DNA of 64,000 bases from Rhodospirillaceae bacterium (GCA_018662005.1 JABJHA010000021.1:84406-148405); one strand, 5' to 3'; shown: positions 34,860-44,442, counted from the stretch's first letter. The notes: a model not told the origin generated them from the letters alone. Made by a program: numbers and translations.

Positions 34860-36250
34860 GCAGGGTTTATATTCAAACCCATCCGAAAATTTTGGGCGCG
34901 CCGTGGTTTTCCTACACCCTTGATCTCATAGGTAAGATTGCGGGGCTGGCCGCGCCAATTCAAGCAGGAACGCATGCCTCACCCGACGCGGAAGCAGTGA
35001 CTTTATGCTATGGTACTGAAGCTAGTGCATTTTTCATACCCGCGAAGACCGGCATTGGAAACGGCGAGATGATTCCACACGATTTCGATTGTGGTCCGGC
35101 GGGACAGGTGTCCGTGCCCATTTACACAGAAACTGTGGATGGCTCGTCGGGAACTGTCGACCTGCTGTATAACTTTTTCGCCTATGTTTCCTGCCTGGAG
35201 GAATTCGAACATGAGAAATCCAGGGGCCCTATTCAATCCTACGCCTTTCGCCTGAAGGGAAATACGGCTCGTTTCGAGCGTCCCTTCGCGCAATATTTGG
35301 GCCTCGCCTTTCGTCGCTTGTTGGAAAAACATAATCCAAAATTGTTGGACCCTTTAAACTCCAGGTCCACTATTTATTTGACCCATGATGTAGATGTCAT
35401 TGGCAAAACAATGCGGACACGTTTGAAAGAATCAGCGTTTCGGCTATATTCTGGATTACGATCAGGCAGGTTCGCCGCGAAATGGATATTGACAATGCTG
35501 TTGGGCGCCGATGATTATTTTCTTTTCGACAAAATCGCAAAAATAGAAGAGCGTCACGGCATAAGATCCAGCTTCAATATTTTCATACAACCGACACACA
35601 AGGGAATTGGCGAGCGGTTGCGGTCGATGATCTTTGATCCATCCTATGATCTAGCGGATATAAAAGACCTTATCCCGGTGTTGCGTGGCCTGCATGCCCA
35701 AGGATTTGAAATAGGTGCCCACTTTGCATTCGACAGTTGGCAAAATTCGCACCGCATGGGACAGGAAAAAAGAAAGTTACAGGACCTTTTGGACTGCGGA
35801 CGTGTGGTCTCGTGTCGACAACATTGGTTGCGGTTTTCATTGGCCGAGACATGGGCAGCTCAGTGGCAAAGCGGCATTGAGGTGGATACGACCTTGTGTT
35901 TTAACGATCTTCCGGGCTTCCGGGCAGGTCTAGCCATGCCCTTTCACCCCTATGACCATATCAATCAACGCCGTCACCATATTTTGGCCATTCCAACCAT
36001 CGTGATGGATAGTCATTTGCATTACTATCAATCCATGAATCTTGAACAACGTCGAGAAAGTCTCCGCAGTTTGCTTGATGAGGTAAGAGCCGTAGGCGGC
36101 AGCGCCGCGATGATCTGGCACAGTCACGTATTTTCGCAGGATCACGGCTGGGAAACAGATTACTTATATGTGCTTTCACTGCTGCGTGAGATGGGTATTC
36201 ACAGCGGGCTACCTCGTGATCTTTGTGATCGTAAGGCCGGTGGAGCATGA
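34856..36250 (+). CDS. Polysaccharide deacetylase-like protein, long form
   Basis: A 464-residue protein. The first 160 residues form an unassigned alpha/beta domain (similar to the DUF7033-type N-terminus seen in some glycan-cluster deacetylases, from memory). Then comes a NodB-like fold beginning STIYLTHDVDVIG, with RHGIRSSFNIFIQPTHKG, GFEIGAHFAFDSW and RQHWLRFSLAETW, and the end motif MIWHSHVFSQDHGW. The DVD and H-x-H segments suit metal binding. It may N-deacetylate a sugar or an intermediate. The start GTG overlaps the aminotransferase stop. Confidence 0.72.
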   Translation: MSRVYIQTHPKILGAPWFSYTLDLIGKIAGLAAPIQAGTHASPDAEAVTLCYGTEASAFFIPAKTGIGNGEMIPHDFDCGPAGQVSVPIYTETVDGSSGTVDLLYNFFAYVSCLEEFEHEKSRGPIQSYAFRLKGNTARFERPFAQYLGLAFRRLLEKHNPKLLDPLNSRSTIYLTHDVDVIGKTMRTRLKESAFRLYSGLRSGRFAAKWILTMLLGADDYFLFDKIAKIEERHGIRSSFNIFIQPTHKGIGERLRSMIFDPSYDLADIKDLIPVLRGLHAQGFEIGAHFAFDSWQNSHRMGQEKRKLQDLLDCGRVVSCRQHWLRFSLAETWAAQWQSGIEVDTTLCFNDLPGFRAGLAMPFHPYDHINQRRHHILAIPTIVMDSHLHYYQSMNLEQRRESLRSLLDEVRAVGGSAAMIWHSHVFSQDHGWETDYLYVLSLLREMGIHSGLPRDLCDRKAGGA

Positions 36251-36912
36251 TTGGCAGAATTTCCAAAACCCTGATCAGGTTGCGCGATCTATTTAGGTTT
36301 AGGAAGTTCCCCGGCGTGCAGATTCACCCTAGCGCAGTGATAGATGTCCCATGTGAAATAGGGTCTGGCACGCGAATTTGGCATTTCGCTCATTTATATG
36401 AAGGCTGCTCAGTTGGGGTCGACTGCATGATCGGCCAAAATGTCATGATCGGGCCGAACGTCAGTGTTGGGAAGGGATGCAAAGTGCAAAACAACGTCAG
36501 CCTGTATGAAGGCGTGACATTGGGGGACGGGGTTTTCTGTGGACCGGGTTGTGTCTTTACCAATGTCATAAATCCTCGAGCCGAAATCGACCGAAAACAT
36601 GAATTTAAACCGACGCTTGTCCGCAGTGGGGCAACCCTTGGCGCCAATTCGACGATTGTCTGTGGAACTACTATCGGAAAATTTGCATTCATAGGTGCCG
36701 CCGCAGTTGTCACCAAAAATATTTCTGATTTTGAAATGGTCGTCGGCAACCCTTCGCGAATTATTGGCCATATTTGTGTGTGTGGGAATAATCTTCCCCG
36801 CGATGAGTGGCGCGAAGCAACATGCCGCGAGTGTGGCCGTTTATATGCCCTTTCACCGTCCGGGGTACGCATAATTGAAACTTCCGAAATAGAGCAAAAA
36901 CCGGATGATTGA
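36247..36912 (+). CDS. WbpD/WlbB-like sugar N-acyltransferase with C-terminal four-Cys tail
   Basis: A 221-residue hexapeptide-repeat transferase. The left-handed helix (GSGTRIWHFAHLYEGCSVG, GPNVSVGKGCKVQNNVSLY, GANSTIVCGTTIGKFAFIG) matches WbpD, which acetylates the 3-amino group of UDP-GlcNAc3NA. Unlike the copy at 46619, it carries an added tail HICVCGNNLPRDEW-to-CRECG, a CxCG/CxxCG pair likely to bind zinc. It is paired with the Gfo/Idh gene that follows (8-base overlap). An acyl donor other than acetyl-CoA is possible given the carrier protein system upstream. Confidence 0.83.
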   Translation: MIGRISKTLIRLRDLFRFRKFPGVQIHPSAVIDVPCEIGSGTRIWHFAHLYEGCSVGVDCMIGQNVMIGPNVSVGKGCKVQNNVSLYEGVTLGDGVFCGPGCVFTNVINPRAEIDRKHEFKPTLVRSGATLGANSTIVCGTTIGKFAFIGAAAVVTKNISDFEMVVGNPSRIIGHICVCGNNLPRDEWREATCRECGRLYALSPSGVRIIETSEIEQKPDD

Positions 36913-37957
36913 AAAATTAAGAATTGCTCAATTGGGACTTGGCTATTGGGGACAAAACCTGCTCAGAAATTTGCTCAACAACTCGAAAGCCGAAGTTACA
37001 GCGGTATGTGACCCAAACCAATCCCGTCTAGCCAGTGCTCTGGAGCGCGTGCCCACTGCGCGAGCCTACCAAAGCATTGACGATGTATTGAGAGACCAGG
37101 ACGTGCAGGCCGTATCGATCGCGACCCCTTCGGGTTTGCATTTCGCCCACGCTGCGGCGGCATTACGCGCCGGCAAAAGCGTCTTTGTCGAAAAGCCCAT
37201 GACCACGACACTTGAAGACGCCGTAGCATTGGCAGGTATTTCTTCAGACACCGGTAAACTTGTAATGGTTGGCCACACCTACTTGTACAATTCAATCGTC
37301 CAAAGCGTGAAAAAATATTTATGCATGGGTGAACTAGGCCAAGTTTACTATGCTCATTCCCAGCGCTTGAACCTGGGTAGGTTTCGTCACGATAGCGATG
37401 TGATCTGGACCCTGTCGCCCCATGATATTTCCATTTTTAACTTTTGGTTTGACGATTGCCCATATCGGGTTAGCGCCCGAACCATGTCCTATATTGGTAA
37501 GGACTGCGGTCATGCGGAAATTTGTTTTGCACAATTGGATTATGCTAATGGCATCAGTGCTCACTTGCATCTGTCGTGGCTAGACCCGCAGAAGGTTCGT
37601 CGCTCAATCATTGCCGGTTCCCGAAAAATGCTGGTCTACGATGACGTCGATCAGAATAGGTCGATCCAGATATTCGATAAATCCCAGGAACTGGACGATA
37701 TAATTTCGGAAAATTCAAAAGGCTATAGTTCCTCTATACGGGTAGGTAATGTGCACATTCCAAATCTCGTGACCAAGGAGCCGCTTTATTTGGAAATGGA
37801 TCAATTTATCGATAGTGTGACCAACAGCGCACCGTGTCCTAGTGATATCCGCAACGGCGTTTGGGTTACGGCGATTATGGATGCTTTGTCGCGGTCGGCC
37901 CGAAATGACGGGGTCCCGATTTGCGTAGACTATCCAAGCGTAATGGATGACGATTGA
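36905..37957 (+). CDS. Gfo/Idh/MocA-family nucleotide-sugar oxidoreductase (WbpB-like)
   Basis: A 350-residue NAD-dependent oxidoreductase. The Rossmann start LRIAQLGLGYWGQNLLRN, the lysine motif GKSVFVEKPMTTT and the catalytic region around TLSPHDISIFNFWF (His of the HD motif) are clear. WbpB-like enzymes oxidise C3 of UDP-GlcNAc-uronic acid for the following transamination. It is encoded between the WbpD-like gene and asnB; the asnB ATG immediately follows its stop. Confidence 0.87.
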   Translation: MIEKLRIAQLGLGYWGQNLLRNLLNNSKAEVTAVCDPNQSRLASALERVPTARAYQSIDDVLRDQDVQAVSIATPSGLHFAHAAAALRAGKSVFVEKPMTTTLEDAVALAGISSDTGKLVMVGHTYLYNSIVQSVKKYLCMGELGQVYYAHSQRLNLGRFRHDSDVIWTLSPHDISIFNFWFDDCPYRVSARTMSYIGKDCGHAEICFAQLDYANGISAHLHLSWLDPQKVRRSIIAGSRKMLVYDDVDQNRSIQIFDKSQELDDIISENSKGYSSSIRVGNVHIPNLVTKEPLYLEMDQFIDSVTNSAPCPSDIRNGVWVTAIMDALSRSARNDGVPICVDYPSVMDDD

Positions 37958-39805
37958 ATGTGTGGCATTACCGGCATCGTTAATCGGGATGGCGCGCCTG
38001 TTTCAGGTTCCATTTTGGAACAAATGACTGATAAAATTGCTCATCGAGGCCCCGATGGGCGTGGAACCGTTATCTTCGGCCAGGCCGGGTTGGGTCACCG
38101 ACGGCTTTCAGTAATTGATTCGTCTAATTTGTCCGCCCAACCCATGGTGCGCGGTGAAGGAAGGCAGGCCTTATCGTTTTCGGGTGAATTGTATAATCAC
38201 TTGGAAATAAGAAAAAAGCTTGAATCATTGGGTGTTCAATTTACTTCAAAGGGTGACACTGAAGTCGCTTATCAAGCGATACGGGTATGGGGCGAAAAAG
38301 CGTACCTTGAATTTAATGGCATGTTTGCGCTGGCGTGGTTGGATAATGAGAAGCGGGAACTTATTTTAACCCGCGACAGGTTAGGTATCAAACCGCTGTA
38401 TTATGCGGACCTAGGCCGGGTTTTTTTGTTTGGATCAGAAATAAAGGCAATCCTTGAACACCCAGCCTATCGGACTTCCCTTAATTTGGAGGCGGTAGCC
38501 GACTATTTGTCATTTCAGAATGTTTTCGACAATTCGACATTATTTTCCAATGTCCAATCTGTGCCACCTGGTAGTTTTTTAAGGGTGTCATTTAATGTTG
38601 AAACAAACATCATCAGGAAGCCTTACTGGACACTTGAAATTCCGGAGGAGGACACTAAAACTTCCTTGTCGGAGACGGTGGAAGAATTGGACGTTCTTTT
38701 GCGCAGGTCCGTCGATCTGCAAATGAAGGGAAAATACCTGCCTTCAGTGTACTTGAGCGGCGGTATCGATTCCGCCATTATCGCTTCCCTCGCATCCGAA
38801 TTTAAACCCGGTATCGATACCATCAACATCGGCTTTGAAATGGGCAGGGCAGAAGTTTTCGAAAATGATATGGACGAAAGCCGGGTAGCGGCTGAAATAG
38901 CCGGGATTTTGGGTGCAAATCACCACGCAACCGTGCTTGATGTCGACGATTCCATAGGCCCCTTAAAAGACATCGTCTGGCATTTGGAAGAATTGAAAAT
39001 GGGGCAATGCTATTCTAACTTTGCCGCCGCACGGATAGCCAAAAAGAGTGGTAAAACTGTTCTGTCCGGCCTGGGTAGTGATGAACTTCTTGGCGGATAT
39101 CCGTGGCGATATGCATCGATCCTTAATTGTATGAACCGGGAGAGTTTTCTCGATAAAGTTCATTCATATTGGCATATGCCGGATTCAAAAAAACACCGTG
39201 AAAGCCTGCTACGACCGGTATGGTCGGAAGTCCGACATCGAGACACAAAGATGATTGTTGAGGCTGTCTTTGGTGATATACCTATTGTCTTGAGTGGTCC
39301 GGAAGATGCATTCAAGTTGTGGCGTTTCTTTGAATTGAAGACATTCCTGCCAGGGCTTTTACACGTAGAGGACAAACTTGGTATGGCCCATGGAGTAGAA
39401 ACTCGATTTCCCATGCTGGATAATGATGTCGTCGTTTATTCCCTATCCTTAAATATTTCACATTTAATCCCGACTGACCAATTTCTGAATTCTAATGCCA
39501 AACCATATATCGAGAACAATCAAGGCAAGCTTCTCCTGCGTCAGGTGATAAAACGCTATCTTCCGTCACCTTATTCGGAACGCAGGAAACGCGGGTTTAC
39601 TGGTCCCAACAACAGCTGGTACAGGCTCGACAGTGGCGCCCTTTTAAAGGCCGAATTGTATGACCGGGAAGCGCCGGTTTATGATGTGCTGGATTTTAAG
39701 GCGGCCCAATTGGTGCTGGAAGACCATATATCGGGCCGGCAAAATCATCACCGTTTGATCTGGTCTTTACTGTCCCTGAACCAGTGGTGCAAGACTTTTT
39801 TCTAA
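37958..39805 (+). CDS. asnB: Glutamine-dependent asparagine synthase-like amidotransferase
   Basis: A 615-residue AsnB-family enzyme. The N-terminal Ntn glutaminase domain starts MCGITGIVNRDGAPVS with catalytic Cys2 and RGPDGRG; the synthetase domain has the PP-loop VYLSGGIDSAIIASL and SGLGSDELLGGYPWRY. In glycan clusters this family often amidates uronic acids or other carboxylates rather than aspartate (for example WbpS-like proteins; family knowledge). It starts directly after the Gfo/Idh stop and closes the operon. Its stop overlaps the end of a decayed aminotransferase gene on the opposite strand. Confidence 0.9.
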   Translation: MCGITGIVNRDGAPVSGSILEQMTDKIAHRGPDGRGTVIFGQAGLGHRRLSVIDSSNLSAQPMVRGEGRQALSFSGELYNHLEIRKKLESLGVQFTSKGDTEVAYQAIRVWGEKAYLEFNGMFALAWLDNEKRELILTRDRLGIKPLYYADLGRVFLFGSEIKAILEHPAYRTSLNLEAVADYLSFQNVFDNSTLFSNVQSVPPGSFLRVSFNVETNIIRKPYWTLEIPEEDTKTSLSETVEELDVLLRRSVDLQMKGKYLPSVYLSGGIDSAIIASLASEFKPGIDTINIGFEMGRAEVFENDMDESRVAAEIAGILGANHHATVLDVDDSIGPLKDIVWHLEELKMGQCYSNFAAARIAKKSGKTVLSGLGSDELLGGYPWRYASILNCMNRESFLDKVHSYWHMPDSKKHRESLLRPVWSEVRHRDTKMIVEAVFGDIPIVLSGPEDAFKLWRFFELKTFLPGLLHVEDKLGMAHGVETRFPMLDNDVVVYSLSLNISHLIPTDQFLNSNAKPYIENNQGKLLLRQVIKRYLPSPYSERRKRGFTGPNNSWYRLDSGALLKAELYDREAPVYDVLDFKAAQLVLEDHISGRQNHHRLIWSLLSLNQWCKTFF

Positions 39806-40425
39806 TGCTCCGCTGATTTCAATACATCGACAACGCTACCGGTCTGGTCGTAGGTGATCCCCGCATACAGTGCAAGGGAAGCACTGTCCGGGCAGCTTCT
39901 TCGACCATGGGGCAGGATTGGGGCCTTGGGCTGTAAGCTTCAAAGGCCGGTTATTTGTGCAAGGGGTTCGGGAAGTAAATTTCGGCATCGATTCCGTGTT
40001 TAAACAAGAAATTCTTCACCCACGCTAGTGATAGATATTCAAGCAATTCAATGCTGCCGTATGACCGTTATGATAGCTGCGTAGGGCATATCAATATGTG
40101 AGTTAGCACCATTAGTATCGTGGTGATATTTGCAAATGTGCCCGTGGTTGGTTGATTGATGTGTTTGACCCACGGTCCGTGTTAAAACATGAACGGTCCC
40201 GTCATCGCCCCAAGCGCCTAGGCTATTTCCGGGGGGATAACTGTAACACGCGGCGTCACTTGCTTCAGCCAGCAGAATGGATTTACAGTGTGCACCAAGG
40301 GCGTGGGCGGCGTCCTCGTTGGCTGCCAAATTGTGATTATTGGCCATTCTCACTAGGCATTTAATAATGACCATCTATCCGTACAGGTGAACGTGAAGAA
40401 TTGCGCGGGTCGCAGGTGTTTGGCG
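39802..40425 (-). pseudogene. Decayed DegT/DnrJ-family aminotransferase
   Basis: Three blocks on the minus strand, read from high to low coordinates, match the family in order. First comes TPATRAILHVHLYG, followed by an in-frame TAG at 40375-40377 where Gln is usual. Next is ANEDAAHALGAHCKS with YPPGNSLGAWGDDG, in which the PLP lysine is replaced by Asn, and ANSHIDMPYAAII. The C-terminal pieces KHGIDAEIYFPNPLAQ and YAGITYDQTGSVVDVLKSAE complete it. About 90 codons are missing between the second and third blocks, and the frame changes. It is clearly non-functional. Confidence 0.85.
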
Positions 40426-40524
40426 GCATGAGCGGCGTTCAGAAATTAGGTGCGTAAGAGGGTATGCACATGTCCTAATTCTGCGAGCTCAATGCGACCC
40501 ATTTAATAACCTGAGTCCGTTTGT

Positions 40525-41658
40525 TTAGTTGGATGGAGCCTGAACGCCCATACCCGCCAGTAACCTTTTACTGACAATTGGATGGTTTTGGCCCCCGGTT
40601 AGGCCATAACGGTTGGACAAGATCGATACAATACGATTTGACGCTTTGCCATCACCAAAAATATCGTCCTGTTGCGGGGGTGGGTTAAACGTCACGATGC
40701 CTTCGTTGATTTTCTTTTTGTCGGCCCCGGCAATCCATTCCCAACCGGCATCGACCATTTCAGGCACCCAGTTGAGTTCGATCAGGGAAATCACAGGTTT
40801 ACCCAAGACATAGGCCTCTCGTCGAAGCCCACCAGAATCAGAAATAACCTTGTCAGCACCGGCTATCAGGCGAAGGCTTTTCACGTAACCTTGCGGTGGC
40901 AACAGCGTGATCGATGGACATTTTTTCAGGCGCTGCCAATACCCTGTGCGTAGCAACGCCGCCCTGGTACGTGGATGTACGGGAAAAATAATGGACCGTT
41001 CGCATTCGATTAACGCTTCGCAGATTGCCCCAAGACGAGTCCCAGAATCGGTGTTTTCTGCACGGTGGACCGTGACCAGCAAGTAGTCGCCTTTTTCACC
41101 GAAAATATTGTGGCGTTCGCTGATGCCAAGCAGTGTATCCTTCATGATGTCGCCAACCAGGAAGACACTTTCTTCGGGGTAACCTGCAGCAAGCAAGGTA
41201 TGCTGGGCATGCCGGGTGTGAGGAAATAAGGTGTGGGCGGTCTTTTCCACAAAACGTCTGTTCTTTTCTTCAGGGTTATCCAGACTTTCAGTATGGACGC
41301 CAGCTTCGATATGGGCGACAGGGATTGATAACCTGTCTGATGCAATCGCACCTGCCATGGAAGATGTCACATCGCCATAAACAACCGTAACATCGGGATT
41401 TTCCATTGAAAGCGCGTGTTCAATAAACGTAACCTGACGGTCAAGGTCCGTTTCCAGATTTGTCCTGTTTAGGACGTGGGAATATTCTGGAGCGGCCAGG
41501 TCGAGTTCCTTGAACAGATCATCAGACATCGCCTGATCAAAATGCTGGCCTGTATGGATAGTCACAAACGGTACATTTTTTTGCAGACAAGCCCTTTGAA
41601 AAGCGTAATGCTTGATAAAGTTAGGGCGGGTTCCGACGATGACGGCAATATTAGGCAA
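40525..41658 (-). CDS. wecB: UDP-N-acetylglucosamine 2-epimerase, non-hydrolysing (WecB/WbpI-like)
   Basis: Interconverts UDP-GlcNAc-type and UDP-ManNAc-type sugars. The 377-residue protein shows the family blocks VIVGTRPNFIKHYAFQRA, HTGQHFDQAMSDDLF, VYGDVTSSMAGA, HIEAGVHTESLDNPEEKNRR, VTVHRAENTDSGTRL and ISDSGGLRREAYVLGKPV. The divergence from classic WecB (for example NFIKHY in place of NIKMAP-like residues) suggests a modified sugar such as UDP-diacetamido-glucuronate, the WbpI substrate. It lies on the minus strand next to the decayed aminotransferase, between asnB and the IS630 relic. Confidence 0.9.
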   Translation of the reverse strand: MPNIAVIVGTRPNFIKHYAFQRACLQKNVPFVTIHTGQHFDQAMSDDLFKELDLAAPEYSHVLNRTNLETDLDRQVTFIEHALSMENPDVTVVYGDVTSSMAGAIASDRLSIPVAHIEAGVHTESLDNPEEKNRRFVEKTAHTLFPHTRHAQHTLLAAGYPEESVFLVGDIMKDTLLGISERHNIFGEKGDYLLVTVHRAENTDSGTRLGAICEALIECERSIIFPVHPRTRAALLRTGYWQRLKKCPSITLLPPQGYVKSLRLIAGADKVISDSGGLRREAYVLGKPVISLIELNWVPEMVDAGWEWIAGADKKKINEGIVTFNPPPQQDDIFGDGKASNRIVSILSNRYGLTGGQNHPIVSKRLLAGMGVQAPSN

Positions 41659-41858
41659 TAGTTGATCTCAAGCCTGGTTGTTAAAGAAACATGTGCGGGG
41701 CATTAGGGAAGTAGGTCTAGTGTATTGTGCTCTTTGAATCTAAGGTTTGCCAAATTCTTATTTGCAGATTTGGCGATCCATTTTCGGCAATCTGGGGATG
41801 CGCAATGAAAGTCAATGTGGCACCTTTAAATGTTTTTACGCTCTATTCCGCAACGTTT

Positions 41859-43005
41859 CTAGTGGATAGGCCGGAACAAAAGATTCCGAAATTGGATTCC
41901 CTGTAGGGTGATTATGTGCGAATCTTCTGAATGCGCACAGGAATATCTTTCACAGTTTCGTCCTCGGATCTTCAGCGGCTTGAAGCGATTATTCGGGACC
42001 CCCAAACCTCACTGAAGCATGTCTGGCGAGCCCGTATAATTTTATTTACGGCAGATAGTATTGGGACCAGCGCCATTATGGCCACGACAGGTAAATAGAA
42101 GACCACCGTCTAGCGTTGGCAGGAACGCTTTATGAACGAGGGCGTCGATGGCCTTTTGTATGACAAGACCCAGCCACCGGGTATCAAGCCTCTTGATCGA
42201 ACCATCCTCGACAAGCTATTAGCACTGACACTGGAGTCACCACCGCATGAGGCGACCCATTGGACTGGACGAGCCATGGCGGCGGTTGTCGGCATTGCGG
42301 TTTCCACGACACAGAAAATCTGGCAGGAAAACGGACTGGCCCCCAATCATTGGCGGCAATTCAAACTATCCAACGATCCTGCCTTCGCAGAGAAACTGCA
42401 TGATATCGTTGGCCTGTATGTGTCTTCGCCAGCTCCTGCCGTGGTTCTTTCAGTCGATGAAAAAAGTCAGATACAGGTTCTGGACCGGACCCAGCCAGGG
42501 TTGCCCTTAAAGCGAGGTCGCGGTGGAACGATGACCCATGACTACAAGCGCAATGGCACAACCACATTGTTTGCAGCATTGAATGTGCTCGACGAGTTAG
42601 TGTTGGAGCGCAACATGCAGCGTCACCGGCATCAGGAATTCATTCGTTTTCTGAACGCCATTACCGTGACATCCCAGCAGGAAAGGTTGTCCATGTGATT
42701 CTTGATAACTATTCCACGCACAAACACCAAAAGGTATGAGAATGGCTCGCCCGCCATCCACGATGGACTATTTCACGCCGACATCGTGCTCCTGGCTCAA
42801 CGCCGTCGAAGGCTTTATCGCCAAACTGACCCGACGAAGACTAAAGCGCGGGGTTTTCTATTCCCTCGTCGATCTACAGGCCGCGGTCAATCGTTTCATC
42901 AAAGAACACAATGACAATACAAAACCATTCAACTGGAAAGCCGATCCCGATGATATAATTGCCGCCGTTAAACGAGGGTTCCAAGCGTTGGAATCAATCC
43001 ACTAG
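41859..43005 (+). mobile_element. IS630-family insertion sequence, inactivated
   Basis: The ends are the inverted repeats CTAGTGGAT (41859-41867) and ATCCACTAG (42997-43005). Both contain the TA dinucleotide that IS630/Tc1-type elements duplicate. The 1147-base length is typical. The single transposase gene reads toward the right end and its stop codon lies inside the right repeat. It is broken by several stops and frameshifts, so the element cannot move by itself. Confidence 0.85.
41955..43005 (+). pseudogene. IS630-family transposase, multiply disrupted
   Basis: The N-terminal part reads DLQRLEAIIRDPQTSLKHVW then RARIILFTADSIGTSAIM, a helix-turn-helix region. Two amber codons follow, where TGKSKTTVWRWQERF is the usual pattern (Ser and Trp positions). 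The DDE catalytic region is present: VVLSVDEKSQIQVLDRTQPG in one frame, HVILDNYSTHKHQKV in a second, and SCSWLNAVEGFIAKLTRRRL in a third. So there are at least two frameshifts besides three stops. Confidence 0.85.
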
Positions 43006-43139
43006 CGTGCATTGCCTACACGGGAAGAATCACATAGGGACCATACCATCGCGAATTGCCATCCGACGGAGTAAACGAAGGCATCACCTTGGTTCACTCA
43101 ACGCTTGCCGCCTTAATTAGTAAATCGAGAAGGGCCTGA

Positions 43140-43418
43140 TTATGTTTCGTCTTCAGTGGAAAACAGCTTGGCCAGCCAGGAGACGCTCACCCTGAATTCT
43201 TTGCCCATATCTTCGGAAAGCTTAATGCTTTTTCCATATTTACTTTCCAGTTCGGCCATAAGTGAGACGGAATCAAAAGAATCCAGCTTGCCGCTATCCA
43301 CAAGGTCTTCATGGGTGTCAATGGATGTCGCGTCCGAACCAATAGCTTTGAGATAAGCCAAGATAACGTCGTTAATTTCTTTTTCAAATGGGGTAAGGCT
43401 TTCGAGACTATTTAACAC
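43140..43418 (-). CDS. Second acyl/D-alanyl-type carrier protein
   Basis: A 92-residue acidic carrier protein. Predicted phosphopantetheine attachment is Ser47 in SGKLDSFDSVSLMAELESKYG (key residues DSF, then SLMAELE). It differs clearly from the carrier at 27404, so the region encodes two dedicated carriers. It lies 41 bases downstream of the ArnD-like gene on the minus strand and is the last gene of a three-gene unit with a B12-radical SAM enzyme. The charging enzyme may be one of the ligases at 28409 or 31383. Confidence 0.82.
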   Translation of the reverse strand: MLNSLESLTPFEKEINDVILAYLKAIGSDATSIDTHEDLVDSGKLDSFDSVSLMAELESKYGKSIKLSEDMGKEFRVSVSWLAKLFSTEDET

Positions 43419-43459
43419 GGCGAATATTTCCTTGAGGAACTAGACAATTCGAGGCGATT

Positions 43460-44380
43460 TTATACCTTTAATTCCCGCAACAATCCAATAAAATCCGTCG
43501 CCGCAACCTTGCCGACGGCACCATCATATGAATAATATGACAATTCCTTTTCTGGCAACGCCGCTACATCAAGGGTTGCCGCATGGCAGTCATAGCGTTC
43601 ACCGACTCGACCCGTATTAACTAGGAAGCGGAATAATTTGTCCATGTGCCTGCCGAACTGGACGAATTCATATTCGGTGTGAATGGTCATGGCGACATAA
43701 TCGCCACGGTCGTCTATTTGCCTTTTCAAGTGATCTAGGGCTTTGTCGTGGTTACCCCGATAACGAACGACCAAGGGGAAGATATTGTCCAGATTGGCAG
43801 GAATCTGGGGTGTCGATGATGTATACTCACCGATTTTAACACGGCAGGGTTCCGAACCAATAAAATCCGATGCATACGTGAAGCCAAGCTGGTCTTGAAC
43901 CCGTAAGGTTTTCTCGTCGCAACGCCAGGCTGGCGAACCCGTGCCCGAAGGAACGCCACCCAAGGCACCGTGATAAATATCACGCGCTCGGTTAATTTGA
44001 TTGGAATATTGTTCCGGTGTCAGTGAATATGCGTTGTCGGAAATATAGGCATGATCATACCCGTGCAGGGCGACTTCGTGGCCATGGCCGACAATTTTTT
44101 TCAGGACGGCAGGGGCCCCACCACCGATTTCGGCGTTTCTGTCAAATTGCTTATCTAACAGTCGGTAGGTTTGCCAAGGCTTCATATAATAGACCTGCTT
44201 CCAAAATGCCGGCTGTGAGATCCGCATCAAGCCCGCCGAAACCACATTGTTGGGTCCCATCGGCACGAAAAAAGACGCTTTGAATCCGTATTTTTCAAAG
44301 AGTTCCAGGTAAAAATCTACCCCTTTGTGGATACCTTCGATGGAATCCACATCAATGCGGATGAGAACGGGTATTGGCAA
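43460..44380 (-). CDS. ArnD-like polysaccharide deacetylase/deformylase
   Basis: A 306-residue NodB-fold enzyme with the ArnD pattern: LIRIDVDSIEGIHKGVDF, SFFVPMGPNNVVSAGLMR, HEVALHGYDHAYISDN, PAWRCDEKTL, TPQIPANLDNIFP and AMTIHTEYE. ArnD removes the formyl group from undecaprenyl-phosphate-4-formamido-arabinose, so a membrane lipid-linked aminosugar is a plausible substrate. The start is an uncommon TTG at 44380 with an AGGA about ten bases upstream; no better start exists near the conserved N-terminus. The window also encodes a sugar N-formyltransferase at 58026, which would supply a formylated substrate. Confidence 0.83.
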   Translation of the reverse strand: MPIPVLIRIDVDSIEGIHKGVDFYLELFEKYGFKASFFVPMGPNNVVSAGLMRISQPAFWKQVYYMKPWQTYRLLDKQFDRNAEIGGGAPAVLKKIVGHGHEVALHGYDHAYISDNAYSLTPEQYSNQINRARDIYHGALGGVPSGTGSPAWRCDEKTLRVQDQLGFTYASDFIGSEPCRVKIGEYTSSTPQIPANLDNIFPLVVRYRGNHDKALDHLKRQIDDRGDYVAMTIHTEYEFVQFGRHMDKLFRFLVNTGRVGERYDCHAATLDVAALPEKELSYYSYDGAVGKVAATDFIGLLRELKV

Positions 44381-44442
44381 TATAATGAAATCCTGTCTGG
44401 ATACAGCGTGTCGTTCAGCCTAGGTCATTCAACTGTTGAAAG

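Noticed and set aside
40048..40374. A 108-residue minus-strand gene
   Set aside because: Its product is the middle fragment of the decayed aminotransferase and its ATG lies just after the in-frame TAG, so it is part of the pseudogene.
25693..43005. Amber codon recoding, since several broken genes contain TAG
   Set aside because: Intact genes such as the isomerase, SxtJ, DUF5989, YHS and bi-domain oxidoreductase genes end in TAG. The IS and aminotransferase relics also have frameshifts and deletions, so ordinary decay explains them.
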